DNA of 64,000 bases from assembly GCF_023101765.2 (NCBI RefSeq), contig NC_064224.1, positions 7,830,103 to 7,894,102 of the forward strand. Reading direction: 5' to 3'. Source of the DNA: Spodoptera frugiperda. Taxonomy: Eukaryota; Arthropoda; Insecta; Lepidoptera; Noctuidae. Below, piece by piece: positions 54,330 through 63,816 of this stretch. How positions within the stretch are numbered: the first letter of the stretch is position 1; every line of letters begins with the position of its first letter. The translations under genes were made by a program, and so were the position numbers. The notes below the pieces were generated by a model, which saw only the letters and a program-made list of their open reading frames with translations, did not search any database and had not been told where the DNA came from.

Positions 54330-54535
54330 TTAACAAGTGCGGCTCCAGCTCGGTTTCGGCACGGCATTGTATCGAAATGTGACTACCGGTAGCTGCCAGC
54401 GTGCTTACGGCGCATCACCCGCTAGCTGCAAGTTCGCGATGCAACGTTGTTTCGCTTGCGCCTGGTGGGCCGCTCGCCGCCACCCTATTCGCTGTCGCTG
54501 AGCAGTAACCGCGTGGGCCCCGCGTCACCACTTCT
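54330..54535. other. GC-rich island, unidentified
   Basis: GC- and CpG-rich stretch (CTCGGTTTCGGCACGGC, GGGCCGCTCGCCGCCACCC, CGCGTGGGCCCCGCGTCACC) between the LINE tail and a MITE. No open frame of note and no RNA gene recognised. Confidence 0.45.
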
Positions 54536-54540
54536 ATCGC

Positions 54541-54664
54541 GGAATGCTGCTCATAAATATGAAACTCTAAAATGACTTCAAACTAGTCAAACTCTTCTTC
54601 AAACAAATCCTTTATTATGTTTTCGGCTTACTTACGCAAGTAAGTAAGCCGAAAACATAATAAA
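54541..54664. mobile_element. MITE fragment ending in a perfect inverted repeat
   Basis: GGAATGCTGCTCATAAATATG ... AACTAGTCAAACTC matches the MITE-2 interior. It ends with two perfect 25 bp arms (54611-54635 and 54640-54664, TTTATTATGTTTTCGGCTTA plus CTTAC and its complement) around a 4 nt loop GCAA. Confidence 0.8.
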
Positions 54665-55100
54665 GAATTTAGTACGAAAGTTATAATACAAACTAAACGA
54701 AACTTTCTTTGTCAATTTAATAAAAAGTTTAATTAACCAACAAGAGACCCGGTCTCAAGTAAATAGTCTCTTGCTAATGGGAAAAACTAGTTCTAGCTTT
54801 TGGGAATTGGTAAATTGACTAACACCTGCTCACAGCTCAGAGAGAGAACTTTCTCGATACATTACAAACTTAAGAGACTAAGTTTTGGTGAAATCGCTGT
54901 TCTAAGTTACTAACTACTCGTACCATAGGTACGTAGCTTAGGTGTAACTTTTCAATAATAGTTGTAATAGTCTGGAATTTGTACTAGATTTCCACATTAT
55001 AATACTCGCTATATGCTTCTTACTCTAAAGGTAGTCAAATAACTTGAGAAAATTAAATAGATCCATCATTTAGGGATAAATCATTAAATTATGTTGAATT
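54665..55100. other. No recognised feature
   Basis: AT-rich, nothing recognised. Confidence 0.5.
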
Positions 55101-55391
55101 TTCTTTTATGGTATAAGCTGGTATACGAGTAGACTGATCACCTGATGGTAAGCAATCGCCGCCGTCCATGAACACCCGGAACACCAAAAGCGTTACAAGT
55201 GCGTTGCTGACCTTTTGAGGGTTAGGAATTTAAGGGTTGTTGGGGAATCAGAGATTGGAAAGATTGGGCCTCCGGTAACCTCACACATACAACGAAACAC
55301 AACGCAAGCGTTTTTTCATTCGGTATTCTGTGAGGCCGTGGTATCAATCCGGTCGAGCCGGCCCATTCGTGCCGAAGCATGGCTCTCTCAC
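55101..55391 (-). mobile_element. Rep-1 copy
   Basis: TTCTTTTATGGTATAAGCTG to GAAGCATGGCTCTCTCAC. A short deletion removes part of the GGGAAGG...GGTAATTGG block. Confidence 0.88.
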
Positions 55392-55423
55392 AATAGAAAA
55401 GAACTTTGAGGTACACATTATTT

Positions 55424-55640
55424 AGGCTGCACGATTGGTGCGGTGACTAGGCAACTGGCTTGCCGCGCAACGTGTAGCGGGTTCGATTCCCCCACGGAGC
55501 AACTCTTTGTGTGATCCACAAATTGTTGTGTCGGGTCTGGGTGTCATGTGTATGTGAACTTGTATGTTTGTAAACGCACCCACGATACAGGAGAAAATTC
55601 TAGTGTCGGGCAAAGTTGTTTAAAAAAAACGTTTATAAAA
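55424..55640 (+). mobile_element. SINE-C, complete
   Basis: GCTGCACGATTGGTGCGGTG head, B box GGGTTCGATTCCCCC, GTGTGATCCACAAATTGTTG, CACGATACAGGAGAAAATTC and an A-rich end. Best plus-strand reference copy. Confidence 0.9.
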
Positions 55641-56110
55641 ACGTTGCCTTACTCTCGCCACAATCGAAATACCTAAATTAACTTTCAAATTGTTGTCATA
55701 ATCCTCTACCAATGTTACAGAACAGTTATAATTAAATTAATTTCTAATTTTAGAAGATAATTAAGGAATTTAATTATCAAACTTTCTCGCCAAGTATTAT
55801 GATGTTATGATTTTGCATTTAATTACTAATGTCTTAAGGCTTAGTTTAGACTGTCTTAATTAAGGTTTGTCTTTATTTTTGTTTTGTATTAGAGGTCTGC
55901 CTACTTCTTAAAGTTGAGTCAACAAAAGTTTAGGTTCCAGTTCCAAATCGGTCGAAGTTATTTTGGGTTTTTCGAGAATTTATTACAGCACGCTGTTTGA
56001 AATTATTTGAGAAATGCGTAGCAAAAGTACTGAAAAATGGGCACTACTTTAAACTCTGCTTACCCGTTCGGAATACAAAGCCGTGAAAAAATGATAATAT
56101 TACAGTATGT
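55641..56110. other. No recognised feature
   Basis: AT-rich, nothing recognised. Confidence 0.5.
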
Positions 56111-56269
56111 TTTTATTTTTGAGAGAGGAAACTCATCCAATGACTTCTCCCGCCTTGGGCGAGGCGAGAGGGAGTGTCAGACTCTTACTGACTAAAAACC
56201 ACCCCGTTCCTACTCCTGCTTGTCGAGCCGCAGCTCCGGTGACCCGCTAGGCAGTCCACAGCTCCGGGT
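56111..56269 (-). mobile_element. R1-tail copy
   Basis: Inverted, near consensus: CAATGACTTCTCCCGCCTTGG, GACTAAAAACCACCCCGTTCC and CGCTAGGCAGTCCACAGCTCC. Confidence 0.9.
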
Positions 56270-57006
56270 CAATGTTTATAAGTTAGTTCTATCACACAAT
56301 ATATGTCACAGACCTATTTAAGATAAAAAATCTAAAATAAACTTAATCATTTTAATTTAAGAGTAACTAAACTTTAGTAATTGTCTTGATAGTAGATAGG
56401 TAATTTAATTTAAAAACCCAATAAACTCTCAAAGTATCAATAACTTTGTCCCAATTATAGTAACACGTGGCTCGGATAGATTAAATATTTAGTGAATGGA
56501 CCAGACGAGAGTATTTAGGTTGAATTATGCCAGACGCTATTTTGGCATTGTTTGGTGTTAAAAATTGCACTAGATACTAAGTATAGGTATCGACTTATTA
56601 AGTTTTCTTTTTTATAACGTGATTATTTTTTTCCTACGTCTCACGCACTTTCCACGCCGTGGATATAAGGGGCGTACCAGACTCTTACCGGCTAAAGCCG
56701 TCTTCTGCCTATAGCTGTGAACCGGGACATCTTTGCGGATTCATCGCACCTGGCAGGCCTCAGTCTTCCTCTGAGATCATAGCAGCTCTGGGAGGCTGCT
56801 TCCCTTACTACTCCCACCTTTACAGCAGACGACTGACTCCCCCAGTCAGCCATCAGTTTATAAGTTTATCCATCTGCAATCGCTTTCCACTAGTGTAACT
56901 TAACCCGTTTCTCGATCCAGTTTCACTATACCTATGAACTATTATTGAATTGTTATCCACAAATTAAGTTTGTGTTGTTTCATTTTCTGTGATTTTTGCT
57001 AAATCC
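56270..57006. other. Flank of the R1-type LINE, no gene
   Basis: 56640-56900 has a chance 79-codon frame and a moderately GC-rich patch (GGCAGGCCTCAGTCTTCC). Unclassified. Confidence 0.45.
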
Positions 57007-57022
57007 AAGTATGTCGCGATTT

Positions 57023-57880
57023 GCTGCGCTTAAGCGGCTCCTGCCAAACCTCGGGGGGCCAAATGCCTCCTGCCGGAGGTTGTACGCGGGGATCGTGCGG
57101 TCCATGGCCCTCTACGGCGCCCCTGTGTGGGCGCCGAACCTGATGCGGCGACCAGCTCAGGCGCTGCTCACGTCTCAGAGGGTCATGGCCATCCGGGTGA
57201 TCCGAGGATATCGCACGATCTCCGGAGAGGCGGCGAACCTCCTTGCCGGATTACCGCCGTGGGATTTGGAGGCGAAGGTGCTCGCGCGCGTCTTCAGTTT
57301 GCGCGCCGACGCGTGTCGCCGGGGCGAAACTCCACTGCCGCGCCAGATCAGTGCGTGGCGGGACGAGCTCCGGCGCGATCTCATGGCGGAATGGCAGCAA
57401 CGACTGTCGCAACCGAGGGCTGGGCTCGCTATCATTGCAGCGGTAAGTCCCCTCTTTGAGGAGTGGCTAGAGAGGCGCCACGGCGTCCTCACCTACCGCC
57501 TGATGCAGGTGCTTACCGGACATGGGAGTTTCGGTAGGTTCCTGTTCCTTATTGGGCGGGAGGAAACGCCCGGGTGTCATCACTGTGAGGACCGCCCGGA
57601 GGACACGGTAGAACATACGGTGGCGGTGTGCCCTGCGTGGGCTGAGCACCGCCAAGTCCTCAGGGATGTGGTCGGCGGCGGCGACCTCTCGCGCCCGGCA
57701 CTGGTTCAGGCCATGGTGCGGAGCGACAGGGACTGGGATGCCGTCTCCTCCTTCTGCGAAGCAGTCATGCTAGCTAAGGAGGAGGCGGGGCGCGTGAGAG
57801 AACAAACCTCCTCACGCCCCAGCCGTCGCGAGAGACACTCCGGGCGTAGGGGATCGCGAGACGATCTCCGGCCACCGTAA
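57023..57880 (+). pseudogene. R1-type LINE ORF2 C-terminal region
   Basis: About 285 residues from the C-terminal part of an R1-clade reverse transcriptase. GC content is much higher than in the flanks. Landmarks: IVRSMALYGAPVWAP, VMAIRVIRGYRTIS, WLERRHGVLTYRLMQVLTGH and a zinc-knuckle-like CHHC-x9-H-x4-C at residues 185-203 (57575-57631). It ends in a basic SRPSRRERHSGRRGSR tail and a TAA at 57878-57880. An apparent start at 56996 (TTG) lies in flanking DNA and the target duplication, so the frame really opens by truncation. The RT catalytic core and endonuclease are absent, so it cannot act. No stop or frameshift is seen within the remaining part. Confidence 0.9.
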
Positions 57881-58190
57881 GTGCGGGCCTGCGGACGGCG
57901 AGCAAGGGTAGCTCGCCGCCCGACCAGATCCAGACCCGTGCGTGCGGCGCGTCGCGTTCCGCGCGCGCCTCAAAGAGCCATCAGACCACCACAGATGGGG
58001 CCCAGTAGGGCTGATGCCTGATCCGGAGCTGCGGACTACCTAGCGGGTTTACCGGGGCTTCGGGTCGAAAAGCAGGAGAAGGAACGGGGTGGTTTTTAGT
58101 CAGTAAGAGTCTGACACTCCCTTTCGCCTTGCCCAAGGCGGGAGAAGTCATTGGATGATTTTCCCCCCTCAAAAAAAAAAAAAAAAAAAA
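57881..58190 (+). mobile_element. R1-type LINE 3' UTR and poly(A)
   Basis: GTGCGGGCCTGCGGACGGC, GCAAGGGTAGCTCGCCGCCC, GGGGCCCAGTAGGGCTGATG, GGAGCTGCGGACTACCTAGC, GGTGGTTTTTAGTCAGTAAG and GCGGGAGAAGTCATTGGATG, then 20 A. Other copies in the window start at various points along it. Confidence 0.93.
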
Positions 58191-58204
58191 GTATGTCGCG
58201 ATTT

Positions 58205-59305
58205 AATCCCAGAAAAAAATGAATATTTCGTCTACAATGTTATAAGAGCTAGTAAAACATAGCTGATGCAAATGAAACATTATATCCACGTCGCCTCTAG
58301 CCAGCTGTGAACATCATATTGACGCCTGATTTACGTAACGCCTTGGCCGTAATATAGGGATATTAGTTTTTCCATCCATATATAAAAAGAAAATTGTAAC
58401 TGGGGTATGTCTGTTTGCTGTGACGACAGAGTCAGATATAGTAGAATACATTTACATATCTGCATTTCTCGTGAGTGACGTGAAAGCTAACTTTGGGGTA
58501 TTATACAATACATATACCATCAAAAACATCCTGTAAAAAAGCCTAAGTCCCCAACTAACAATTTTGCCCTATAACCAAACCTTATATCTCAAAAAAGCTG
58601 GGTAAATGATGTATAAAGGTTTTGGTGGTGACTGATTGTTGTGTAAAAGCGTTTGACAACACAGTTTGGCTCTATAAGTTTATATAGCAAAAACGACCTA
58701 TTAATAGTTGATGTAAAGGTTTACTTCACGACTTTATATAGCTGTTATAGTCAGGCGTTATAGCAACCTCCATTGTGACTAGTATACAACGATTGAACTT
58801 CATAACAGTTTTAACTGTCACCCTAATGCGCCTAATTTGCGCAATAAAGGTTCGAAACGAACTCCTATGTGTCGTTTGTTAAAGTAGAGATGACAACTCA
58901 GGAATAGGACGATATTACGATATTGAGGGTTTTAAGATCATCGTTACAGTACACAGTAATATAGTGGGCACAAAAAGTCTACATTGGAGTGATTTGGTGA
59001 TACAGCTGAGTTTCAAATTATATTTATATAGCTTAATTGTCTTATAAAAGGTTGTTAATGCCCATTATAGCTGTAGTGATAAACTTATATCACAAATACA
59101 ATTTTAGAAGCAGATTGTTTTTTTATAACTATTATAGTTCCTCTATTACACAACAGTACTATAACGGAGATCTTATGTGTTTTAAAACATTAATTATTAT
59201 TGTGTATAAAGTTAGGCTAGCAATGCTTTTAAATGATAATTCCGTTTTGTAAAAGCACTTCTATCGCTCTTCTACAACAATATTGACATTTGAATAATTC
59301 TTTTT
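58205..59305. other. No recognised feature
   Basis: AT-rich, no repeats recognised. A 71-codon frame at 59037-59252 has no recognisable protein. Confidence 0.5.
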
Positions 59306-59513
59306 GAAGACCCATTTATAGAAAATGGTTCCGTACAAAATACAGTTCACGTCAGTGATGAAATGGAGAATAATTCATTTGTGGACAGCGATTCCAGGTG
59401 TGACAGTTTTTCAGATTGTTTGATTGATTCAACTGAAGAAAAAACCAGCAACTACGAGATGGTTTGAAGCATTGGGCTATTAATTATAATATTTCACACG
59501 AAGCAATAAAAAG
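59306..59513 (+). pseudogene. Decayed acidic ORF, probably transposon-derived
   Basis: An open frame from 59306 encodes EDPFIENGSVQNTVHVSDEM, continues acidic and serine-rich (NNSFVDSDSRCDSFSDCLID) and stops at 59465-59467. A +1 shift at the stop restores LKHWAINYNISHEAIKSL (59464-59517). An acidic stretch followed by LxxWAxxxNISHxA is, from memory, a pattern in uncharacterised proteins that are multi-copy in arthropod genomes. That identification is not certain. The frame is then cut by a SINE-A insertion at 59514. Confidence 0.4.
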
Positions 59514-59691
59514 TCTGCCTCGTTGGTCGAGTGGTTGCAAGGGGCAAGGGGTCTCTGGTTCGATTCCCGAGCCTTTTTCGGTTTTTCGAAAATTTCTCAG
59601 TAGTAGCACGGAGTCTGGAAATGTGCCCGTGTGCTACCTACCCCTTCGGGGATTAAAGGTGTGACGATATGTATGTATGTAGTTATACTTC
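59514..59691 (+). mobile_element. SINE-A, shortened
   Basis: CTGCCTCGTTGGTCGAGTGG with A box, B box TGGTTCGATTCCCG, GTAGCACGGAGTCTGG and CCCCTTCGGGGATTAAAGG. The middle ~100 bp is deleted. Tail (ATGT)n. Confidence 0.88.
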
Positions 59692-60508
59692 TCTGACGTC
59701 ATACGTAGTACCTACACAGATTTATAAACCATAACATTTATTCATTAACAAAAGTATTCATCATATTTATGGAATAAGGACAAAAAATAAAACAAAAATA
59801 ACAAACAAGCTCAAAAGGAACCCTAATTTCATGTAATGGTGGATGTAATCTATCATAAGGAGTACTATAGTAGAGTTAAGGAAGCTGGAACTATGTTTAT
59901 AACTTAAAATAAGAAATTATTTTAGTAAAAGCTCATTAATTCGAAGGGGGCATTCAAATATGTCGTAAATCCATACATAGTTTATCAGTAAAATTACAGT
60001 CGCACAACATTTTCCTCGTAAGAGACGAATAATTCGATTAAGTACAAAATAATATCTTAGTCACCACGATACCCCGTCACTTTTCTTATTTTTTTATTTC
60101 TCTTCTAAAACACTGAGACACTGCAGCGACGTGAACGAATGTAAAATGAATGAATGATGAATTTTAGTGATGTAATGGAATCATGAACTCTTTTACAGTA
60201 CCCAAAAACACTTTAGTAGTGCTGCGGTGGCTTATATATCACCAAATAGAGATTGCGTTACTGTAACATCAACTGCAATGGGCCAAAATTGTCATGCCTG
60301 ATACCCTTATAGTTCTACTTTAACACTGAATGGAGATATAATTGCGCCACTTTCTTTGTAGATGCACCTTCTTTGGCCTTTTATTTGACCACCGTTTAGT
60401 TTTTACAAAACGTTCTATGGCCTTCTATAAAACTAACTTTTGTTGGTTGGGTCCTCGCACCTACGTTTTCTTACCGTAAAAAGTTGTGAGATCCATGTAA
60501 TACCAAGT
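59692..60508. other. No recognised feature
   Basis: AT-rich, nothing recognised. Confidence 0.5.
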
Positions 60509-60690
60509 CGGTTATTTTATTTAGTCCATTGATCGACTTGGCCATCGCACGTAATCATGCAATAGACCATCGTAATTCGTAATCATGAAATAGACTAAAC
60601 AATATAATACGAGAAATGACAACAAAAGTAGGTGTACGTTTTCATGCGATGGCCAAGTTAATCAATGGAAATAACTAAATAAAATAACCG
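60509..60690. mobile_element. Foldback (long inverted repeat) element
   Basis: Left arm 60509-60551 (CGGTTATTTTATTTAGT then CCATTGATCGACTTGGCC) pairs with right arm 60643-60690 (GGCCAAGTTAATCAATGG ... ACTAAATAAAATAACCG). There are three mismatches and a 5 nt indel over ~45 bp, around a ~91 nt loop. No ORF. Confidence 0.82.
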
Positions 60691-61092
60691 AGTACCTACT
60701 TTTTACCTCGTATCAAAGTGCGTAATACTTTCTGAAACCGTACGAAGTCGCAGGCAAAAGTTAGTTAAGGATAAAATTACTTTTTTACTCTCAAAACGTT
60801 ACTTATAGTCGCGTAATGTTTGCAAAAATGTTTTTAATAAATTTATTATTGTTTACGTAAGAGTGTTGTGTAGGCTGTAATATCCGTTCAATTTTGGGCA
60901 GCAGTTGATGCTAAAATTAAACGTATTTTGCTGTAATAATTCCATAATTAAATGGTTCAAGTTTTTTTAGAACTGTTTTATGGTTTCATTGAGGGGAGTT
61001 CTTTTAAAATGTTAAATTGGGTACATTACATAACACTTATTAAGTATTATCCGAAGGGACAAGGCACTAATGATGTTGAAATTGTTAAAACT
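60691..61092. other. No recognised feature
   Basis: AT-rich. CGAAGTCGCAGGCAAAAGTTAG at ~60744 resembles a lone Helitron-like terminus. Confidence 0.45.
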
Positions 61093-61303
61093 GTTTTTTT
61101 TTTATATATATAACATTGCCCCACACTAGGACTGTGTCCTGTGTCGTGAGTGTGTTTGAAAACATACAAGTTCACATACACATCACACCCAGACCCTAAA
61201 CAATAATTTATGGATTACACAAAGAGTTCCTGTGTGCGGGCATCGAACCCGCTTCATATTGCGCGGCAGTCGGTTACCCTGTCACCGCGCTAACTGTGCA
61301 ATG
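61093..61303 (-). mobile_element. SINE-C, complete but diverged
   Basis: T run, CATTGCCCCACACTAGGAC, CACACCCAGACCCTAAACAA, GGGCATCGAACCCGC and CACCGCGCTAACTGTGC. Confidence 0.85.
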
Positions 61304-61981
61304 TGGTTTAAATATGGCTAAAAGGAAAATCAAAACTCGTGTTTTCTATTGTTCAACTGCTCAACTGATTATGCTTTCATCACATCAAAGAATTCATACC
61401 TCCTTTTAAAGTTAACTCTACTTACCCCTTTGAGAGAAGAGAACAACGCATGTAAGTTTTCCATAAGGGTAATAAATAGCTACAACTTCACTGCAAGCTC
61501 TTCAAAGTAAACCAGTTTAATGTTACGTAATTCTGTAAATAAACAAAACGGAAGATCCGAATTTGTCCATGCCCGTTGCAAAAGAAAAAAGTTATAAAAT
61601 ATTCTAATATTTCCTTAATACGAAAGGAACGACAATTTATATTGTTAGGCATCCAACTTTTTTGAGCAAAAATAAAATCAGCGCCTTTGGGTATGTATTT
61701 TTAAATGACGCTGTAGAGCGCCTTGGGAAGGTAACACAATTGTATGAGTATAACCTATTTATTTTTTATTAAGATAAGCGTGATTTTTTGTTGGTATGTT
61801 TACAAAATAAGTATAATTTTCAGACCCGAAACAATGATTTCTGTCCAAAAGCAAACCATTGAGTGCAACGGTCTTCGGCTAATCGTAACCTTACTTACGT
61901 TAAATTTTCTAGACGCGGCTCTCCTAAAAACATCTACACCAACCTTTACCAATAAAATTTACAACAAATGTGACTGATTCA
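61304..61981. other. No gene; short SINE-C scrap
   Basis: CAGACCCGAAACAATGATTTC at 61822-61842 is a SINE-C remnant. The 77-codon frame over it is not supported. Confidence 0.45.
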
Positions 61982-62221
61982 ACGTCACGCCTTTTATCCT
62001 CGAAGGAGTAAGCAGAAGTGCACACACACACTTTTCACCAGTTGTGCTATAAGTCCCATGTAATAAGGGGTGAGCCTATTGCCATATACTGGGCACAATT
62101 CCAGACTCCGTGCTACTACTGAGAAATTTGATCCCCAATAATACTATGTCCGATCCGGGAATCGAACACGAGACCCCTTGTCCGGCAGTCGCACTTGTGA
62201 CCACTCAATCAACAAGGCAGA
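61982..62221 (-). mobile_element. SINE-A, near complete
   Basis: ACGTCACGCCTTTTATCCTCG, GGTGAGCCTATTGCCATATA, CCGGGAATCGAACACGAG and CCACTCAATCAACAAGGCAG. Confidence 0.88.
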
Positions 62222-62956
62222 CCACAGAGGCAACAAATACAGACTTAATCAGTCATATAAGTTTAGATATTGTTTGTAATATACATACTCAAAGACCAAA
62301 CCCCTGTATTTTCTAAATTGTGTGACAGAGATCCGCTTCTTTTCCGGATTAGCTTTTCCTCGTCGATTTGGGAATTAATAAAAAAAAATGTTACGATTTA
62401 TAAATTTTAAATTGGACTCTTTTGGCTTGTTGTCTGAAACGTGACTGTGAAAAATAAGGTCATCGTATCTACTAAAATAATACTTTGACCTTGATGGTGG
62501 TCTATTTGTAAGTCATATGTAATAAAATAACGCTTTGACGTTGATGGTAAACTGTAATGGTTACAGTTTCGATTTAAGGGTCGGGATAAGTGATATCGGT
62601 GTTTTGAACATAATAATGAGTCTAGAATTTCATCTAGTTCTGAAAATAGCAATAGATTTACCCTTAGGATAAGCCAAGGGACTCAAAACACGACTATTGA
62701 AAAGTGCGTGACACTTACCACCATTATTTGTACGACGGGAAAACTTCAAAAAGCGTATAGCTTTTTAGACTGGGAGTATAGGATTTTTACCTCACTAAAA
62801 CAAACTGGTAGCCACCTTCAGCACATGTAAGGGTTGACTGGGCTCTCTAAAAGGCCTGCTCCAGAGCACGTCCCTAGGGAGACGGGTGACCGCTCAATCA
62901 ACGAGATCAATCCATGTTGATTCCTTCCATCAGTTTTAGACCTAAGTGTCTTTTGT
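62222..62956. other. No recognised feature
   Basis: AT-rich, nothing recognised. Confidence 0.5.
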
Positions 62957-63130
62957 GTCCGGAGCTGCGCGCTACCTAACGGGTTTAGCGGGGCTACGTC
63001 AGACTATTACTGACTAAAAACCACTCTGTTCATAGGAACAGAGTAGGTAATAATATAATAGTCTGACACTCCCTCTCGCCTCGCCCAAGGCGGGAGAAGT
63101 GATTGGATAATTATCCCCCCCTTAAAAAAA
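62957..63130 (+). mobile_element. R1-tail with internal inversion
   Basis: CCGGAGCTGCGCGCTACC start and CAAGGCGGGAGAAGTGATTGG end. The middle is inverted: CAGACTATTACTGACTAAAA appears in reverse sense and is followed by CTGTTCATAGGAACAG. Confidence 0.85.
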
Positions 63131-63756
63131 TATCTATTGTTGTCCATTTCCAAAATACCAGTAAATTGTAACCAGGCGGAGAGGCGAGTGACAACAGTAA
63201 ACAGTTTGACATCGCATTCAGAACAACGGCGTGATGAATGGCATTGACGGAATCGCTTCGCTAACGACGTAAACTTTGAATGGAGTGCGACACTGTAGAG
63301 AGATGTGGCAGAAGTATTTTTTTATTGGGTAAAAGGTAAACCAGCTGATATGGTAATCGAACAGCGTTGTTCATTGCCACCCGTTCATTGCCATCCGTGA
63401 CTTTCTACAAGACTTAAAGACAATAGCATGGAGTTTAGAACCATAGATGGGGCACAATGAGGCTGATTATTAATATATTTATAACAGAAAATACATATAG
63501 TCATACACAAAAGTAACGTACCTATTAAGTTAGACACTCTAGACCTAACAAATATTTTAGTCGATCACTGAACTCTGAGACAATCAAAAACAATAAAAAA
63601 TTCAAACAACACAACCCAAAACTAATGAAATAAAAGATTCAAAAACACAATTCCTACCAAAACCATTCACTACACTTAAACTACTGTGATTACTCTGTAT
63701 ATTGACACAAAGTATTTCAACCACACGGTTTACTCGCCTAACGAATTCTACAAACT
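63131..63756. other. No recognised feature
   Basis: AT-rich with GGCGGAGAGGCGAGTGAC at ~63175, unclassified. Confidence 0.45.
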
Positions 63757-63816
63757 CACAGCTTTTGCCACAACGACCTTTTGCCACCATTTTTATTTTG
63801 TTTCCCTTTAAATACT
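63757..63816 (-). other. Weak candidate gene start
   Basis: Minus strand: initiator-like TTCAGTATT (A at 63816), then AAAATGGTGGC with ATG at 63790. The frame reads MVAKGRCGKS, and a GTGAGT 5' splice-like site follows at 63759. No DPE or TATA box. Could easily be chance. Confidence 0.15.

Larger units (their letters stand above)
57007..58204 (+). mobile_element. R1-type LINE, 5'-truncated, with exact 16 bp target duplication
   Basis: The insertion is 57023-58190, flanked by AAGTATGTCGCGATTT at 57007-57022 and at 58189-58204 (the first AA of the right copy overlaps the poly(A)). It has ~0.86 kb of ORF2 end, a ~290 bp 3' UTR and a 20-A tail. The exact duplication shows a single, fairly recent target-primed insertion, not at a 28S rDNA site. 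This copy is the reference for all R1-tail fragments in the window. Confidence 0.93.

Noticed and set aside
57127..57492. Alternative frames of 62-110 codons within the R1-type ORF
   Set aside because: Shadows caused by high GC content. The 57023-57880 frame has the R1 motifs and the zinc-knuckle residues.
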